This document shows positions 54,808-64,000 of a DNA stretch of 64,000 nt, piece after piece. Source of the DNA: Apiotrichum sp. Y4204 (lineage: Eukaryota > Basidiomycota > Tremellomycetes > Trichosporonales > Trichosporonaceae). The stretch's first letter is position 1; every line of letters starts with the position of its first letter. The notes under the pieces were generated by a model that saw only the letters and a list, made by a program, of their open reading frames with translations, was not told the origin of the DNA and did no database searches. Made by a program: the position numbers and the translations under genes. The stretch spans positions 806,001 through 870,000 of the forward strand of contig JAMYHL010000004.1 in assembly GCA_025531455.1 (NCBI GenBank), given 5' to 3'.

Positions 54808-57800
54808 ATGGTCGACTCGCGGCGCCATTCGCGGATCATCGGCCCCCGCGGCCCGGCAGGCCCCCGCACCCCAATCTCGCCCATCACGACGTCACCGACA
54901 GCGGGGTCGCGCGGCGACGCGCGCCGCTCCCTGCCCGCACTCCCGACGCAGACGCAGCAGCCCAACGGCCTCAACAGCTTACGCGACGCTGCGCCCCTCT
55001 CCGCCGTGTCCCCGCGCCGCACCTCACCAAAGTCTGCACTCCCCACGCCGCCGGGAGCGGGGTACGCGAACGGCGCGCCCCTCAGCGTCCTCAAGAGCGC
55101 GCCGACCGGTGGGGGCGACGTCCGCGCATCCCGGCCCCTCCCCCCGCCTGTGACCTCTCCGCCACGGGAGCGCGAGCGTGAACGTGAGCGCGACAGTCCG
55201 AACGCGTCGCAGCGCGCGCAGCCACACTCACACGTCGCGCCGGCGCCGGCGCCGGCGCCGGCTCCGGCTCCGGAACCTGTGGCAGCAGTCCCAGCAGGAC
55301 CGACAGCCCACCATGAACCCCCCCAACCCAGGCATACGGACTCTGAACCCCCGATATCCGCAATGGCTTTCCCGCGACCGACACCGCGCGCGCCGGACAT
55401 CCAGCTCGTACCCCCGACGCCGGCGATGGCCCATGCGCCGTACGCGTTGGCCCGCAATGTCCCGCACCAGCATCAGTCTTATTCCCTACCTGAGGGCACG
55501 GAGCAGCGTTCTTCGTCAACGTCCCAGACCCCCGTCCCGCCCGCCGCCGCTGGTGTGCATCACGCTTTACCTGTCGCACAGATCGCGCCGCCAGCGCCGA
55601 TGGGCTATCTCGCGAAAGCTCCAGCCTCAGGTCAGGGGTATGCAGATGCTGATGCTGTTGGTGCTGGCGCTGCTCCAATCGAGCACGCGATACAGACAGC
55701 GCCGATACACGCGCAGAACCACGGCCCGCAGAGTAACTCAGCCGGGTATCAATCCCTCGAGACAGGCTCCTCAGCACCGGCCCCAGTCGTGGCAGCCACG
55801 ACTTCACAGGCAGCTCCAGCGCCGCGATCAATGGCCCAGTCGTTAGCAAATGCACAGCCATACGAACGCGCGCCGGCCCAAGCGCATTCGCAGCCGCTGA
55901 CAGAGAGCCCCCGGGCGATTCACTCGCAGCTCGCGACTAACGCACGACCTAATGGCGATGCAGGCCTGCTCCCTGCCCACGGTTCCTCTGCCCAACCCTC
56001 GCCCCCTGTCCCAGCCTCCACAGCCGCCCCCGCCAGTGCTTCCCTCGTTCCCGAGCGGCACGGCCCTCCAGTCCCCTCGCGCACCCCCGATATCCGCCAG
56101 TACGCACAGCGCAGCTGGACGAACGGCGACAATGCAGGTGGACCAGCGCCGCCAGCAGAAGGCATGGCCCAGCTGTCCGTACAGGAGCCCGTGGACGCCG
56201 CGTCGTGGGAACCGCGCACCGTGCCCACACCTCCTATCTCGCCGTCACTGCCAGGGACGTCCGTCGCGAGATCAGATCTGCCTGCGATTGAGACCAATAC
56301 CTCCAACACTGTGCGGAGTAATATCGGCCACCTCACATCCGGAGTCGCAAACCCCGAGCCGTTCTCGCCCACGTTCGGCGACGGATCAACAGCCACTTCA
56401 AGTGTGCTCAGCACTACCGAGGATATGGAGTTTAACGACGACGACGACGACTGTGCCCCGCCGCCGTACCACATTGCGTCTGCCGCGCCGGCGCATCCGT
56501 CCGTCGCGCCCGCGACCGTCCGCAGTGCGTCTCAGACCAGTGGTCCTGCGAGTTCGCCGACGACGACGTCGCCGACGAGTACAATCGGGCGGCAGACTTC
56601 CATCATTGCGAACGATGTGCAGATTACACGGTTGCACTCGGTTCCCCAGGCGTCGAGCGACGGCAGCACGCTCCCCCCAGCCGGGGTCCTCGCCGTCGCG
56701 GCGGCCGCGACGCAGCAGGGCGCGACGGTGCGCGAGTCAATGCTAACACCCGTGTCGGAGAGCCCGAGCGCAGGTAACAGCAACGTGGGCGACGATTCGG
56801 TGCTGTTCCACTCACCACCGCCCCATCTCACCGTCATCGGCAGCGGCTGCTTCCTCCTTGCGTATGATTACCGTCCCGGCCCTGTGCCGGAGTGGGATAC
56901 GCCTGTGCGCGTGATCCTCAACTCCAAGTCGCAGGAGGTCATCATTCACGAGCACCAAAACACCCCAAAGTGGCGCCGCGACGAGACGAGAGAGTACATC
57001 AAGATGTTGATCGAGCTGCACAACGAGGTAGTGGACGAGATTGACGACTCGTACGCCGCGTTTGGATCGCGGGGTGGCGAGGCGACGGGCCTTGGTGTCG
57101 GCGCACAGATCCCTCGCGACCCCCGCGACCCACCCGCCCCGCAGGCGGGAACCAGCACGGCTGGTCCTGGTTCTGCGAATCCCGCCCAGAGCAGCCCGCG
57201 GAGCTCACTCGGCCCACAGCGTCTGCCCCAGCATGTACCTGGACAAAACAATGCGTCAACCACTCCCCAGAGCGTCCCCGCCCCGCAGAACCAGACCCCT
57301 AGTGTTGCGGCGCCTGTTGCGGAGCAGCCCACCGGCGCGTCGACCCGGTCCATCAATCTCAACGCGCCCCGCCCCGCGATCGTCTCGCACCGTATCGCCA
57401 AGCTGGCCTTTACGTCCGATACACCCATCAGCGAGCCTCCAGCATGGCTCGTCGACGCGACAGCATACATCATGTCCGCGTCTATGCTCGTCATCGACTG
57501 CCACAGCGGCACACCCGAGGGGCTTCGACAGGCGTATGTCAGCGCCTTTGGATCGAGCTACGGCACGCTGTGCGCGTCGCTCGCGCAGATTGAACAGACA
57601 ATAGTGAATGCGTTCCCGACAGACCCACGCTGCCGCCGCCTGCAGATCACCGTCCCGTCCTCGACGCCTGCGAATATTGCGCGCCTGGTGATCAACATCA
57701 ACAACGGCGGCGTTGGCGTGCCCGAGTTCTCCTGGCTCCCGCCACAGCTCTTCCAGACGGGCCCGCAGTCATTTCAGCTCGTCTTCCCGCCCCGTGTCGG

Positions 57801-59025
57801 CGGCGACCCGATGTGGACGCACGGCCGCCAGGTGAACATTGAGCTCAACCCCCCACGCGCAGACTGCGGCAACCCCGCCCCACAGGAACTGCGTTCCTAC
57901 GTCGACCTCTTCGTGCTCGCCCTCACGCAAATGTTCCTACAGGGCAGCGCCGCGTCCTCCCTGGCATCTCCGCAGGCAACGGGGAACCGCCGCGCATCGC
58001 TCTCCCCCACTGGGGCGCCAGCACAGCAGCCCGCGCCCCGCCGCCCGTCGTCCAGGCTCTCGACCGGCTCTTCCGACCCACCCTTGCCGCCGGTATCTGG
58101 CCCCCCTCTGCCGCAACAGCAGCAACAGCAGCAGCACCGACGGACAAGCACGTGGCAGGGTCCCGCGTCGCCGCCGCTGTCTGGCGTCAGCCAACCCACT
58201 GCCAGTGGCGCCGCGTCCCCTGGACAGTCGCTCTCGCAGTCGCCCCCGCCACAGCAACAGGTGCCATCCCCTGCCCAAATTCCACAGCAGATGTCGCAGC
58301 AGATGTCGCCCCAACAAACTTCGCCCCAACAAGCCCAGCAGGGGCAGCAAGTCCAGCCAGTCCAGCAACAGCCGATGATGCCGGGACAGCAGTTTGTGCG
58401 CCCCGGTATGACGGCGCCCATGATGTACGTGCCGGCGGGGTACGGGCAGCCGGTGTACGCGCCGCAGGGAATGATGATGGTCGCTCGGCCGCCGATGCAG
58501 CAGCCTCAGCAGCAGATGGCCCCGCAGCAGCCGTTTGTCCAGCCCGGCCAGCCTGGACAAACAGGTCAGCCAGGCCAACCAGGTCAGCCAGGACAACAGC
58601 AGCAACCGCAACTGTTCGCCCAGCCCGGCCAGCAACCGGGTACCCAGCAGCCTGGACAGCCTGGCCAACCGCAACCCGGCCAGCAGCAGTTTGGCCGACA
58701 GGGGCAGCCGGGACAACCAGGACAGCTAGGACAGGTCGGACAACCGCAGTACGCGCAAGGCCAGCCGGGGCAGCCAGGACAGCCGCAATACGTCCAACCT
58801 GGCCAGCCGGGCCAGCCGGGCCAGGCGTACATGCAGCCAACAGCCACCGGCCAGCTGGCTCCAGGAGGGTACATGCAGCCGACCGCGACGGGCGCGACTG
58901 GGGCGACTGGGTTTGTCCAGCCGAACGCGACGGGCGTGTCGACGGGGTCGTTCCACGCGCAGCCGCCGCAGCAGGTGCAGCATGTTGCCGGGGGGAAGAA
59001 GGATAAGGACTGTGTGGTCATGTGA
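54808..59025 (+). CDS. Large Pro/Gln/Gly-rich protein with C-terminal CAAX box, function unknown
   Basis: Single exon, 1405 residues from MVDSRRHSRIIGPRGPAGPR; an in-frame ATG at 54514 would add 98 residues. Residues 1-650 are disordered, Pro/Ala/Ser-rich with an AP dipeptide run. Two folded-looking segments follow: about 664-755 (LTVIGSGCFLLAYDYRPGPV, SQEVIIHEHQNTPKWRRDE, IKMLIELHNEVVDEIDDSY) and about 858-1045 (VSHRIAKLAFTSDTPISEPP, IMSASMLVIDCHSGTPEGLR, VPEFSWLPPQLFQTGPQSFQ). The rest is Gln-rich, with a QPGQPG collagen-like block and two YMQPTATG repeats. It ends KKDKDCVVM: a polybasic patch plus Cys-Val-Val-Met, a farnesylation-type CAAX motif. Predicted to be membrane-tethered on the cytosolic face. 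I recognise no family. Confidence 0.78.
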   Translation: MVDSRRHSRIIGPRGPAGPRTPISPITTSPTAGSRGDARRSLPALPTQTQQPNGLNSLRDAAPLSAVSPRRTSPKSALPTPPGAGYANGAPLSVLKSAPTGGGDVRASRPLPPPVTSPPRERERERERDSPNASQRAQPHSHVAPAPAPAPAPAPEPVAAVPAGPTAHHEPPQPRHTDSEPPISAMAFPRPTPRAPDIQLVPPTPAMAHAPYALARNVPHQHQSYSLPEGTEQRSSSTSQTPVPPAAAGVHHALPVAQIAPPAPMGYLAKAPASGQGYADADAVGAGAAPIEHAIQTAPIHAQNHGPQSNSAGYQSLETGSSAPAPVVAATTSQAAPAPRSMAQSLANAQPYERAPAQAHSQPLTESPRAIHSQLATNARPNGDAGLLPAHGSSAQPSPPVPASTAAPASASLVPERHGPPVPSRTPDIRQYAQRSWTNGDNAGGPAPPAEGMAQLSVQEPVDAASWEPRTVPTPPISPSLPGTSVARSDLPAIETNTSNTVRSNIGHLTSGVANPEPFSPTFGDGSTATSSVLSTTEDMEFNDDDDDCAPPPYHIASAAPAHPSVAPATVRSASQTSGPASSPTTTSPTSTIGRQTSIIANDVQITRLHSVPQASSDGSTLPPAGVLAVAAAATQQGATVRESMLTPVSESPSAGNSNVGDDSVLFHSPPPHLTVIGSGCFLLAYDYRPGPVPEWDTPVRVILNSKSQEVIIHEHQNTPKWRRDETREYIKMLIELHNEVVDEIDDSYAAFGSRGGEATGLGVGAQIPRDPRDPPAPQAGTSTAGPGSANPAQSSPRSSLGPQRLPQHVPGQNNASTTPQSVPAPQNQTPSVAAPVAEQPTGASTRSINLNAPRPAIVSHRIAKLAFTSDTPISEPPAWLVDATAYIMSASMLVIDCHSGTPEGLRQAYVSAFGSSYGTLCASLAQIEQTIVNAFPTDPRCRRLQITVPSSTPANIARLVININNGGVGVPEFSWLPPQLFQTGPQSFQLVFPPRVGGDPMWTHGRQVNIELNPPRADCGNPAPQELRSYVDLFVLALTQMFLQGSAASSLASPQATGNRRASLSPTGAPAQQPAPRRPSSRLSTGSSDPPLPPVSGPPLPQQQQQQQHRRTSTWQGPASPPLSGVSQPTASGAASPGQSLSQSPPPQQQVPSPAQIPQQMSQQMSPQQTSPQQAQQGQQVQPVQQQPMMPGQQFVRPGMTAPMMYVPAGYGQPVYAPQGMMMVARPPMQQPQQQMAPQQPFVQPGQPGQTGQPGQPGQPGQQQQPQLFAQPGQQPGTQQPGQPGQPQPGQQQFGRQGQPGQPGQLGQVGQPQYAQGQPGQPGQPQYVQPGQPGQPGQAYMQPTATGQLAPGGYMQPTATGATGATGFVQPNATGVSTGSFHAQPPQQVQHVAGGKKDKDCVVM
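55237..55275. repeat. (GCCGGC)n microsatellite coding for Ala-Pro
   Basis: GC-only hexamer repeat grading into GCTCCG, within the CAAX protein, coding for APAPAPAPAPAP. Confidence 0.8.
58540..58850 (+). repeat. QPGQPG collagen-like coding repeat
   Basis: About 300 bp of degenerate CAGCCNGGN/CAACCAGGN units, coding for Gln-Pro-Gly triplets with short Gln and Phe interruptions, in the C-terminal part of the CAAX protein. Confidence 0.85.
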
Positions 59026-59351
59026 AGAAAAACTGGCGGCGGGAGAAGCGTGTGTCGCGGTGTTCATCTAATCGGTGACAATCTCGAGAGTGTACAGTAA
59101 CAAAGGGACGAACAGTGGCCTTTGGAGTTAATGATTTTATAGTTGTACATAGTCGGCCCGATGTACTGGTGACATGGGACATGGTCTGTTGAGTGCGTTG
59201 TGGCATTACGATTCATTACCAGCAGCAACTACCTACCGCCTGTCCTGTCGGCCTTGGATTCTACATCTCGATACGCGCGATCCGTCTTGTCCCACTTCCG
59301 CGTCCCCTCTCTCGCCACACTCCGCGTTTTTCCCTCCACTGTCTATCTGCC
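59026..59351. other. Intergenic between convergent CAAX protein and fimbrin genes
   Basis: 326 bp between stop codons on opposite strands; expected to hold both 3' ends. Nothing else seen. Confidence 0.6.
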
Positions 59352-61628
59352 CTACTGGTTGAGCGACGCGGACCAGAGCGCACCGACAAAGGTGAGGAGC
59401 AGGCGGGGGCGGACGTCGACAATGTCTTCGGGGACGAGGAAGATGAGCGCGCCGAGCTTGCGTGCGATCGAGATGGCGAGCTTGGCTGGGGCGTTAGTGT
59501 GTCCGTGGCGGTCATTGAAGAGCTGGAAGTCCGAAAAACGAGATGCAGCTCGCCTCCACTCACCATTCATCTTCTTCTCCTCCGGGTCGTTCGAGTTGTA
59601 CACGAGGCTGTAGTCGACGATACCCGGGCGCACGCCGTTGAGGAGGTCGAGGAAGAAGATGGCGTTCGAGAGCGAGGGGTCCTTGAACGACCGCATCGTG
59701 CTGCTCTTGCCGCCCTTCTTGACAGTGTCGTTGGCCCAGCGCACCATGTCCTGGTCGGTCACACCCTTGCCGCCCTTGGACAGGGTCGCGAGCGTCTGTG
59801 TGATCGAGATACGCATGAGCTGCCATACGAGGCCGAGGACGAGCGTTCGCGTGCCGTCGACAATGTCCGAGCCCTGGATGCCGACGATGTGCATGCCGTT
59901 CGCCTTGGCGAGGTCGACCGCGTAGTTTGTGTTCTCCACAGCCTTGAAGCGCGAGAGTTCCTGGCCCTCCTTGGGCTTGGATACGCGGCGCCACACGACA
60001 CTTCCGGGAATGACCTTGTCGAAGCCCTGAAGAAGGACATAGCCGTCCTGGAGGGTCAGCGCGATTCACAACAAGACCCACCTTGAGGTCCTCGAAGAGG
60101 TTGTAGATTCCCGGGTCGACGTCGAGCGAGTTGAGCCAGAGCGTAAAGACACGCGCCTCGCGCTCGCCCTCGGCGTCAAAGTCCTCAATCTCGGGGGGTG
60201 CCTCGGCCTCCTCCAGCGGCGCAAGGCCGGGCCAGGTGTTGAAGAGGTTGGCGACGAAGGCAAGGTTGAGCTTGGGGTTTCCAGCAACGAGCGAGTTGGG
60301 CGTCAGGAAGCGGCGGCAGCCAATGCGGTCGGCATTGTCGAGCACCTCCTCGGCACGCTGGTGCAGGTCCTGGGTCTGGAGCGGTGCGCGGGAGCACTCA
60401 TCGGGCTTGAGCTGGTTGAGCAAGATGGTGTAGTTTTCTCCGTCCGACACGTCCTTGGAGAAGTTGTTCACCCTGCATGTCAGAATAGGTGTTGGATAGT
60501 TGTGCTCACCTCCGGGGCCAGTTCGCCTGCTTGAGGTGGTAGTTGAACCAGCGGAGCAGAATCTGGTCAGGGGGAAGGCGAAGGAACTCCTCCAGTGTCT
60601 CGCCGTCGTCCAAGAGACGGTACAGCTCGGGATGAATCTTGATGTCAATCTTGGACAGCAGACCACGGCGAATGATCTGCCAGATAAGGCCGAGAATCAG
60701 ATGCTCGCGGCCCTCGGCAATATCCTGGGGACCAATGTTGACGACCGAGCATCCGATACCCTTCGCGGAAGTGATGACAATGTTGTTGTTCTCAGTCATC
60801 TGGAAAGCGTTGAGAGCCTTCTTCTTTCCCCCAGTCTTGTTCAGCACACGCTCGTCAATCGTGTCGGGCACCGAGTCGTTGATGAGCTTGCAGAGAATGA
60901 GACCGTCTAGGGTATTAGCACCGCACCTGTGCACCGCCCGCGTCATCGCTACTCACCGCGGACCTCGTCGAACAGCTGCATGGTGTCCGTAGGGATGGGG
61001 AGCATGTGGCCGACATCGGGGTCCCCGCCGAGGACGCCGTTGATGTGGTCGGTGAACGAGCGGCGCTCGTCCTCGTTGATGGTGTGCTGCGAGTTGGTGC
61101 CGGCGGTACCACGGACCTGGATGCGACCCTTGTGCGTCTCGAGCCTGGGCTATCAGTATGTGGCCGTAAGACAGGTCCATTATATCGTGCCCCACGGAGA
61201 AGGGGCACACCGTGCCCGTGCGGCGCCAAGCAAGGCCCAAGGAAGTCGCCACCATCTGGCTCCGACCGGTAAGAACACTACTCACAAGGGCTGCTCCTTG
61301 GACTTGCGGAGGAGGTGGTGGAGCTGTACCCAGTCGTCGACCTCTACGCGACCAGACGAGTCAATCTGGACATTCTTGAGTGTCTCGCGAGCCTGAGAGT
61401 TAGCCCGTTTTTGACGTATAACTCACAGTGTCATAGTCTGCGTCGCCGGTCTGCTGTACGGCGGCGATGACTGTCGCCTTGTCGAGGGAGCCCTTGTCGT
61501 CGACATCAATCTGGCTGCGGTGTGAGCTAACAATCTTTCTTCGTTCCTTACTTGAAGCGGTTGATAAGGTCGAAGATCTCGTCCTGCTTGAGATCGGGAT
61601 ACTTTTTGCTCAACCTGATAGCCTGCAT
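59352..61628 (-). CDS. SAC6: SAC6 / fimbrin, actin-bundling protein
   Basis: Cross-links actin filaments in cortical patches and cables. Exons: 61628-61552, 61514-61427, 61392-61286, 61144-60957, 60906-60510, 60472-60082, 60047-59564, 59485-59352; 621 residues, the usual plastin/fimbrin length. The N-terminal ~90 residues form an EF-hand-like region (QAIRLSKKYPDLKQDEIFDL, QIDVDDKGSLDKATVI). Four calponin-homology domains follow in two tandem pairs: DGLILCKLINDSVPDTIDER and EHLILGLIWQIIRRGLLSKI; LLRWFNYHLKQANWPRR and RIGCRRFLTPNSLVAGNPKL; FTLWLNSLDVDPGIYNLFED and VDGTRTLVLGLVWQLMRISI; and AIFFLDLLNGVRPGIVDYSL to the end. Introns are short with CTGAC/CTGAT/CTAAC branch sites; one is 34 nt. Confidence 0.97.
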
Positions 61629-62036
61629 CTTGATGGAAGTGGAGGGAGGGAAGGATGGACAAAAGGATGAAGAAAGGAAGGAAGACGAAGTGAGATCGAG
61701 TAGAGAAAGGAAGAAGAGCGTCGATCAGTGGATGGATGGGAGGTTTGTGGGATATGAGAGAGTGTAGATGAGGTGGATGGAACAATGACGAAGGTGGTGT
61801 GGATATGTGGAGATGAACAGGAGATATTGAGTTACTGAAGTGTGCGGTATGCTGTTCCAGTAGGAGTGGTCTGTACGGTGGGTGGATGGAAATCGAGACT
61901 GGGGAGTCAATGATATGATCGATGATGACGATGACGCGGACGTCGACTGCACAAGGAAGGAGGGCGACGACAGCAGCCAGCGCCCAGCAGGCCCAGCACA
62001 GGTCCCGATCAGTCTTCGCCCGCTGCGCTTTCTGCA

Positions 62037-62074
62037 CAGCTTAGCAGCTTAACAGCTTAACAGCTTGCAGCTTG
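62037..62074. repeat. CAGCTTAA short tandem
   Basis: Units CAGCTTAG, CAGCTTAA, CAGCTTAA, CAGCTTG and CAGCTTG in a row about 410 bp upstream of the fimbrin start. Confidence 0.8.
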
Positions 62075-62898
62075 TTCGATCCTGCGCACCATTCAATTCG
62101 ATTCGCTTGCATCGCTTTGGTGCTTCTTGGCTGCCAATGGATAGTGTGCGTCATCATGACCGGACGTCGAACAGCGGGAGCAAAATGAGATAGCCATGCA
62201 GATTTCATGTGGTGCGGAGATTGACTTGTTTTCCGCTTTTGCTTTGGAGAGTTTACGTAAATCATGGCACGACCTGGCTTCTCTGGCTTCTCTGTTACGC
62301 CGAGACCCCTAGGATCGCGGATCCGGATCGGGGACCATCTAACGCGATCAAACGCAGGGCGCGCGAGCGCTCAGGCGCCCAGGGAACAGACACCGCGACG
62401 CAGGATGAGCAGGATCGCAGGATCGTAGGACACCGCGACGCCGGTACACCTGGCACGCCTGGCACGCGCCGAAACAGCGGGGCCGTGCACCAGGGAAAGA
62501 GGGACGGGGGGAGAGTGAGATCGCGCGGGCCGAGAAACAATCTGCAAACAGTGCGGCGGTGAATAAAGATCAAGCATCACAAGCCAGTGATCCAGTGAAT
62601 CTGTAGCTGACCCGGTAGGGGGCCTATAGGGGGCGGGCAGGGAGTGGTCAAAGTGGACAGGGGGGTGGTTCTTCATGGGTTGGCGCAGCGCACAGTGCAC
62701 GAACGCGCATGGGTTGGTCAAGACATTACATGGGTGACATGGGGTGCATGAGGGGGTGACGATTGAGAAGAGATCACGCTACACTGAGAACCAATAGCAA
62801 GTGCTTGGTCGGGGGTACATGACACTGTCACGGATCACGGATCACGCTCGAGCTGCAAGGGAGGTGTACACATGCACGCGTTGCAGCCACAAATCCAG

Positions 62899-62930
62899 CA
62901 GGATGCAGGATACAGGATGCAGGATGCAGG
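62899..62930. repeat. CAGGATG(CA/TA) short tandem
   Basis: Four imperfect CAGGATG-CAGGATA units followed by a partial one, in non-coding DNA. Confidence 0.8.
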
Positions 62931-64000
62931 ACTTGTTGCATGTTGAGATTCTCGAGGTTACGGTATGTCCAGGGATGAATTGAGTCTTCTGGCCTTCTTG
63001 GCTTCTTGTTCTCGACTCACCACGGCCCATGAACCCATGAACCCACGGCCCGATCGCGTCTCGTGCTACCCCCATCGGGGCATTGGCAGGCAAATTTGGC
63101 TCTGGGCAAGAAGCTAGACACCCTAGACACTAAAAACACAAACATCCACCACGCGCATCCGCCCTCCGTTCTTGCTCCCAAACATCAATTCGCATACATT
63201 CCGAGACAGCAGTGGGCTAGCGCGTCTTGTTTGGTTTGTTTTACTTGTGGTGTAGGCTTTGTGGTCGTCGAGAGACTGCTTGGATACTCTTTGGCTCGGT
63301 GGGTGCTCGGTCTGTGGTTGTGCGGTTGTCTACATACGGTGCTGCAATACCGTCATCTCCTTCATGCTCTCGTTTTCGTTCTCGTGTTTCTGGTCTCCCT
63401 TGATCCCTTTTCTTTCCCAATTCCCTTTCTGCCCCTCCTGCTTCAAGCAGCGCCCATGACCGGCAAGACATGAGAATGAGGGCAAGATGTAGTAATTACA
63501 CCTCGTAATGAGTTTAATATCCCTCATCCTCAGCAGCCAACAGGCAGCGAGTCGCAGCTCGTAAGCGCGCTTCCCGTGTTCAGAATCCGAATCGTAGCCG
63601 CTGTTCTGCCGAGATGAATAGCATGAGTACCACCATATTGCGCCTTTGTTGTTGATGTGGCTGGACCAGGCTGCGACAAGGCGCAAGGCGTGCAACAGGC
63701 AGAGGTGTAAAGAAAGGAACGACAACACGCTCTGCTGTAGTGCTAAATTCACAACAGCAACGCGCAACGGCTTTAACAAAACGGCAGCATGGCAGCAGCG
63801 CATTCACACAAATCCTCGTGCCGCGCGCCGCGTTCCGCGTCCTGGGTCAAACAACACGCGTTTCTCCCCCCTTTCTGCTGTCCTGCCCTCCTCCGTCTCT
63901 CCTGTTATGCTGCCTGTTGCCTGACCTGATGCCTCCCCGCTCCCACACATCCTTGTATCTGCATCCATGCATCCCCGTCTGTCCTCATCTTCATCCTCAT

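Larger units (their letters stand above)
61629..64000. other. 2.4 kb fimbrin upstream region and window end
   Basis: Promoter and 5' leader of fimbrin, then about 2 kb with no supported gene. Contains a CAGCTTAA-type tandem (62037-62074) and a GGATGCA tandem (62899-62930). Open frames near 63063-63473 and 63646-63924 are short and low-complexity. Confidence 0.5.

Overview
The window reads as a eukaryotic chromosome segment from a GC-rich basidiomycete yeast. The evidence is interrupted genes with many short introns (33 to about 360 nt), GT-AG splice sites, a recurrent CTGAC/CTAAC branch site a few bases before the acceptor, and a set of ordinary fungal housekeeping genes. Intron style and gene content suggest a Trichosporonales-like tremellomycete (Trichosporon/Cutaneotrichosporon/Apiotrichum). 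That placement is inference; no rRNA or marker gene is present. Splice models were built by hand by matching frame across introns; each stated model closes in frame.

Left part (1-24 kb): 3' portion of SEC16 (ER exit-site scaffold, +), a SulP sulfate permease (-), a 3.9 kb gene-free stretch, a YcaC-like isochorismatase-fold hydrolase (-), a tRNA-like Pol III candidate with a T-run behind it, an eight-exon Zn2Cys6 regulator (-), then LSG1 (60S export GTPase, -) and COQ5 (ubiquinone methyltransferase, +) sharing a short divergent promoter.

Middle (24-42 kb): SSS1 (Sec61 gamma, +, five exons for 70 residues), a UPF0643-like protein (-), the PI31/Fub1 proteasome regulator (+), a small unknown acidic protein (+), and then a 9.5 kb gene-free desert (32.9-42.4 kb), the most prominent unexplained feature of the window.

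Right part (42-64 kb): an MCT-type MFS transporter (+), a DUF1479 2-oxoglutarate oxygenase-like protein with a mitochondrial-type N-terminus (+), a PPIL1-type spliceosomal cyclophilin (-) head-to-head with TIM21 (+), an eleven-exon LaeA-like methyltransferase (-), a weak hypothetical gene (-), SUB1/PC4 (+), a 1405-residue Pro/Gln/Gly-rich protein ending in a CAAX box (+), and the actin bundler fimbrin SAC6 (-). The last 2.4 kb hold no supported gene.

The genes are not an operon or a biosynthetic cluster. They are independent units: secretion (SEC16, SSS1), mitochondria (COQ5, TIM21, perhaps DUF1479), transport (SulP, MCT), ribosome/proteasome/splicing/transcription (LSG1, PI31, PPIL1, SUB1) and cytoskeleton (SAC6). 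The least explained items are the CAAX repeat protein, the 9.5 kb desert, the tRNA-like locus and the extra N-terminal exon of the Zn2Cys6 factor.
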